16,999 bases of DNA from contig CAKOOO010000016.1 in NCBI GenBank assembly GCA_934098665.1, positions 1 to 16,999 on the forward strand. Reading direction: 5' to 3'. Below the pieces are notes generated by a model. The model ran no database searches. It was not told where the DNA came from and worked only from the letters and a program-made list of their open reading frames with translations. This stretch comes from an uncultured Bacilli bacterium. GTDB lineage: Bacteria > Bacillota_I > Bacilli_A > RF39 > UBA660. Positions 15,020 to 16,999 of the stretch are shown piece after piece (within the stretch, counting starts at the first letter, position 1; each line of letters opens with the position of its first letter). Made by a program: the position numbers and the translations under genes.

Positions 15020-16063
15020 TTACTAACCTTTAGATTATAAAAAAGCATGTCTAAAATTTCTCCATTTAAAATAGCTTCAGGATCATTACTTTCATAGTTT
15101 GTTCGATAATCTTTTACAAGTTTATAAGGCTCTAATATATAACTTCTTATTTGACTTCCAAAATTAATACTATCATTATTTTTAAGATTATTTGTCATTG
15201 CTTCTTTTTTTTCAAGTTCAAGCAAATATAATTTATTTTTTAAAATTTCCATAGCTATTTCCTTATTGCGAAGCTGACTCCTTTCATTTTGGACAGCCAC
15301 AACTATTTTTGTAGGTAAATGAGTTATTCTTACTGCAGAATTACTTGTGTTAACACTTTGACCACCTGCACCAGATGAATGATATACATCTATTTTTAAA
15401 TCGTTTTCATTTATTTCAATATTAATATTTTTCTTTATTTCAGGTGTGACATTTACCGAAGCAAATGATGTATGCCTTCTTGAATTTGAATCAAATGGAG
15501 ATATTCTAACCAGTCTATGAACTCCACTTTCATTTTTTAAAAGTCCATAAGCATTTTCTCCAACTATTTTTAGTGTAACTGATTTTACACCAGCTTCCTC
15601 ACCTTTTTGTAAATAAATTATTTCATATTTAAAATTATTTTTTTCACAAAACTTTTGATACATATTTAAAAGCATGTCAGCAAAATCACAACTTTCTGTG
15701 CCGCCTGCACCTGGATGAATTTCTAAATAACAATTTAAACTATCAAACTCACCTTTAAAATACGTATTATATTCTAAACTCTCTATTCTATTTATTAATT
15801 CGTTTATATCATTTTCCGTTATTAATTCAATAAGTTCAAGATCATCTTCTATATCTATTTTTAAATCATTATATTCCTTAACTTCTTTTTGTAAATGACT
15901 TAATCTAGTTAGAACTTCCTTAGATTTCGAAGAATCCAAATAAAAACTGTCCTCTAAAGTTTGTTGTTTTAAATTTTCAATATCAATATTTAATTTATTA
16001 ATGTCAAAGTGACCTCCCAATAACTTCTAATCTTTCTTTTAAATTTAATAATTTTTCTTTCAT
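15016..16063 (-). CDS. prfB: Peptide chain release factor 2, with programmed +1 frameshift
   Basis: RF2 ends translation at UGA and UAA. The gene is read in two frames: codons 1-19 from ATG 16063 run to an in-frame TGA (16004-16006), and a +1 slip at CTT-TGA-C joins the main frame at 16005, giving 348 residues. The main frame has the stop-codon recognition motif SPF in VRISPFDSN, and the peptidyl-hydrolysis motif GGQ in SSGAGGQSVN. Family length is about 350-370. The start has AAAGGA seven bases upstream. A second reading, from ATG 16020 in the main frame, lacks family N-terminal sequence and is rejected. It lies 13 bases after a kinase-like gene and overlaps the D,D-peptidase gene. Confidence 0.96.
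16003..16018 (-). promoter_or_regulatory. prfB +1 frameshift site
   Basis: Internal Shine-Dalgarno GGGAGG (16013-16018), three-base spacer TCA, slippery CTT (16007-16009), stop TGA (16004-16006) and then C. This is the classical RF2 autoregulation cassette: when RF2 is scarce the ribosome pauses at UGA and slips +1. Spacing equals the well-studied E. coli site. Confidence 0.95.
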
Positions 16064-16076
16064 ACAATATCCTTTC

Positions 16077-16814
16077 TTAATACGTTTTTTCTCTTACTTT
16101 ATTATAAATATCCTCAATAGAATCACTATAATTTATATTACTTGAAAGTCCAAAATATTTATTTATATCATTAATTATATAAAACAAATTATGCCTAAAA
16201 TAATTTTCTTTATTATTACTATAATCTAGTGAATGATTTTCAAAATCAATAATCTTTATAGTACCATTATTAAGTCTTAAAAAATTATTTGGATGAATAT
16301 CAATATAATAAATATCATTTTCTTTCAATGATTGCAATATTTTTAAAACCTCATATAAAAGAGTATAATATTTTTTTTCAAATATATTAACTGATTTAAT
16401 AGATTTTAAATAGTTAAATATTGTTTGACTTTGTTTATATAAATATATTATTTGACCAATAACTTCATTTTCAATTGTAACTACACCAATAGGAAAATCA
16501 ACATTTTTTATTAGTTTTTGTTTTTCCTGAAGATTTGAAATTAATAAATCATCATAATGTCTACGATATTTATACTTTTCATAATCACGGTATAATCTAT
16601 ATGCATAATTGCTATCTTCTTTATTAAGCATTTCATATAAATAAATTCCATCATAATCATCTTTTAAAGTTACAAAATTATTATTATCTTTTTTAGTTTC
16701 TAAAATTAAATTACCTAAGTGATTTTTTAGTTCAGCGATAGAACTAAAACTTACATTAATTATATTAGAAAAAATTTTACCATAATTATTTTGAAATCCT
16801 CTTTCTATATGCAT
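16077..16814 (-). CDS. Divergent protein-kinase-fold protein, unknown substrate
   Basis: A 245-residue protein with the C-lobe signature of a eukaryotic-type kinase or aminoglycoside-phosphotransferase fold. YIDIHPNNFL at about 170-179 gives the catalytic loop (Asp172 and, five residues on, Asn177), and TIKIIDFEN at about 185-193 gives the metal-binding Asp190 in place of DFG. The N-lobe is atypical: no glycine-rich loop is visible, though FPIGVVTIENEVIGQIIYL (about 107-125) could be the strands leading to the hinge. Residues 1-100 are Lys/Asn/Tyr-rich and not recognised. There is no signal peptide. AAAGGAG precedes the ATG by four bases. It lies first in a unit with prfB and the D,D-peptidase. 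Substrate and even activity are unknown. Confidence 0.7.
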   Translation of the reverse strand: MHIERGFQNNYGKIFSNIINVSFSSIAELKNHLGNLILETKKDNNNFVTLKDDYDGIYLYEMLNKEDSNYAYRLYRDYEKYKYRRHYDDLLISNLQEKQKLIKNVDFPIGVVTIENEVIGQIIYLYKQSQTIFNYLKSIKSVNIFEKKYYTLLYEVLKILQSLKENDIYYIDIHPNNFLRLNNGTIKIIDFENHSLDYSNNKENYFRHNLFYIINDINKYFGLSSNINYSDSIEDIYNKVREKTY

Positions 16815-16822
16815 AAATCTCC

Positions 16823-16840
16823 TTTAGAAACTCTTCTAAA
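16823..16840 (-). other. Hairpin abutting the Shine-Dalgarno of the kinase-like gene
   Basis: Seven-base-pair stem TTTAGAA/TTCTAAA (16834-16840 with 16823-16829) and a four-base loop. The 3' arm supplies the first As of AAAGGAG. It could modulate ribosome access, or be chance in AT-rich DNA. An extended -10 candidate, TGATATATT (16844-16852), lies just upstream. Confidence 0.35.
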
Positions 16841-16861
16841 CATAATATATCATAAAATAAT

Positions 16862-16909
16862 AAAAAAAGATATTGTTATCCTTTAAAATTTGGTCCTAAC
16901 CAATATCTT
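16862..16909 (-). terminator. Intrinsic terminator of the rightmost gene
   Basis: Nine-base-pair stem AAGATATTG/CAATATCTT (16901-16909 with 16867-16875) followed by a T-run. The ascending arm lies in coding sequence and the TAA stop (16876-16878) touches the descending arm. A smaller hairpin (TTGGT/ACCAA, 16890-16903) competes with it. Confidence 0.7.
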
Positions 16910-16999
16910 GCAATAACATCTATAAAAAATAAAACTGATAATATAATGAAAACAATATTTACCTTTTTTTGATCTTTCATTGTTACAAATTTAATTAAT
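16876..16999 (-). CDS. 3' end of an unknown membrane-protein gene (or a complete 34-aa protein)
   Basis: The frame ends at TAA 16876-16878 and remains open to the right edge. An in-frame ATG at 16978-16980 would give a 34-residue protein: MKDQKK, a membrane helix at about 7-24, then ARYWLGPNFKG. No Shine-Dalgarno lies in the 19 bases upstream of that ATG and the frame stays open, so it may equally be the last 40 or so residues of a longer protein ending in a membrane helix. The terminator stem inside the last codons supports the reading frame. Family not recognised. Confidence 0.5.
   Translation of the reverse strand, partial: LIKFVTMKDQKKVNIVFIILSVLFFIDVIARYWLGPNFKG

Noticed and set aside
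16004..16006. In-frame TGA near the start of prfB as a sign of a pseudogene
   Set aside because: It is the known autoregulatory frameshift site, with every element in place.

Overview
The window looks like chromosomal housekeeping DNA from a very AT-rich, low-GC Gram-positive bacterium of the Bacilli/Firmicutes type. Possible placements include the uncultured wall-bearing relatives of Mollicutes and Erysipelotrichia, but 392 bases of 16S cannot settle this. Supporting signs are strong Shine-Dalgarno sequences, A/T-rich codons, tilS-ftsH, secG-rnr-smpB and cdaA-cdaR gene pairs, a DUF402 phosphatase, a DUF3048 protein and lipoprotein signals. TGA is used as a stop by tilS, smpB, prfB and the DUF3048 gene, and a frameshift-regulated release factor 2 is present, so the code is standard and not the Mycoplasma code. 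No phage, insertion sequence, CRISPR array or defence locus is visible.

Nearly everything is on the minus strand. From high to low coordinates: the 3' end of an unknown membrane-protein gene (16876-16999) with a terminator; a kinase-like gene, prfB (with its programmed +1 frameshift) and a VanY-type D,D-peptidase; tilS-ftsH-secG with a terminator; a prepilin-like gene, rnr, smpB, a DUF3048 gene and a 57-residue membrane protein with a terminator; cdaA-cdaR (c-di-AMP synthesis), converging on the only plus-strand gene, a DUF378 membrane protein; then four single-gene units, namely a LolA-like lipoprotein, a membrane-anchored thioredoxin-like protein without a CXXC pair, an S41 C-terminal processing protease and a DUF402 nucleotide phosphatase; and last an rrn operon whose 16S 5' end runs off the left edge.

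Functionally the genes cover translation and its quality control (16S, RF2, TilS, SmpB, RNase R), protein export and envelope proteolysis (SecG, FtsH, S41 protease), and wall or second-messenger homeostasis (CdaA/CdaR, D,D-peptidase).

The most unusual content is in the signals and the protein ends. Transcription units are extremely compact: terminator stems contain or touch stop codons, and promoters follow within a few bases. In three genes the -10 box is placed so that the mRNA should begin at the first base of the Shine-Dalgarno. In two others (the prepilin-like gene and tilS) it should begin at, or within about three bases of, the ATG with no Shine-Dalgarno, which points to leaderless messages. 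The S41 protease begins with a sequence that mimics a prepilin leader, FtsH carries an added Rho-N/SAP-like C-terminal segment, and the rrn promoter sits below a series of about eight A-tracts in helical phase. I see no wholly new multi-gene system.
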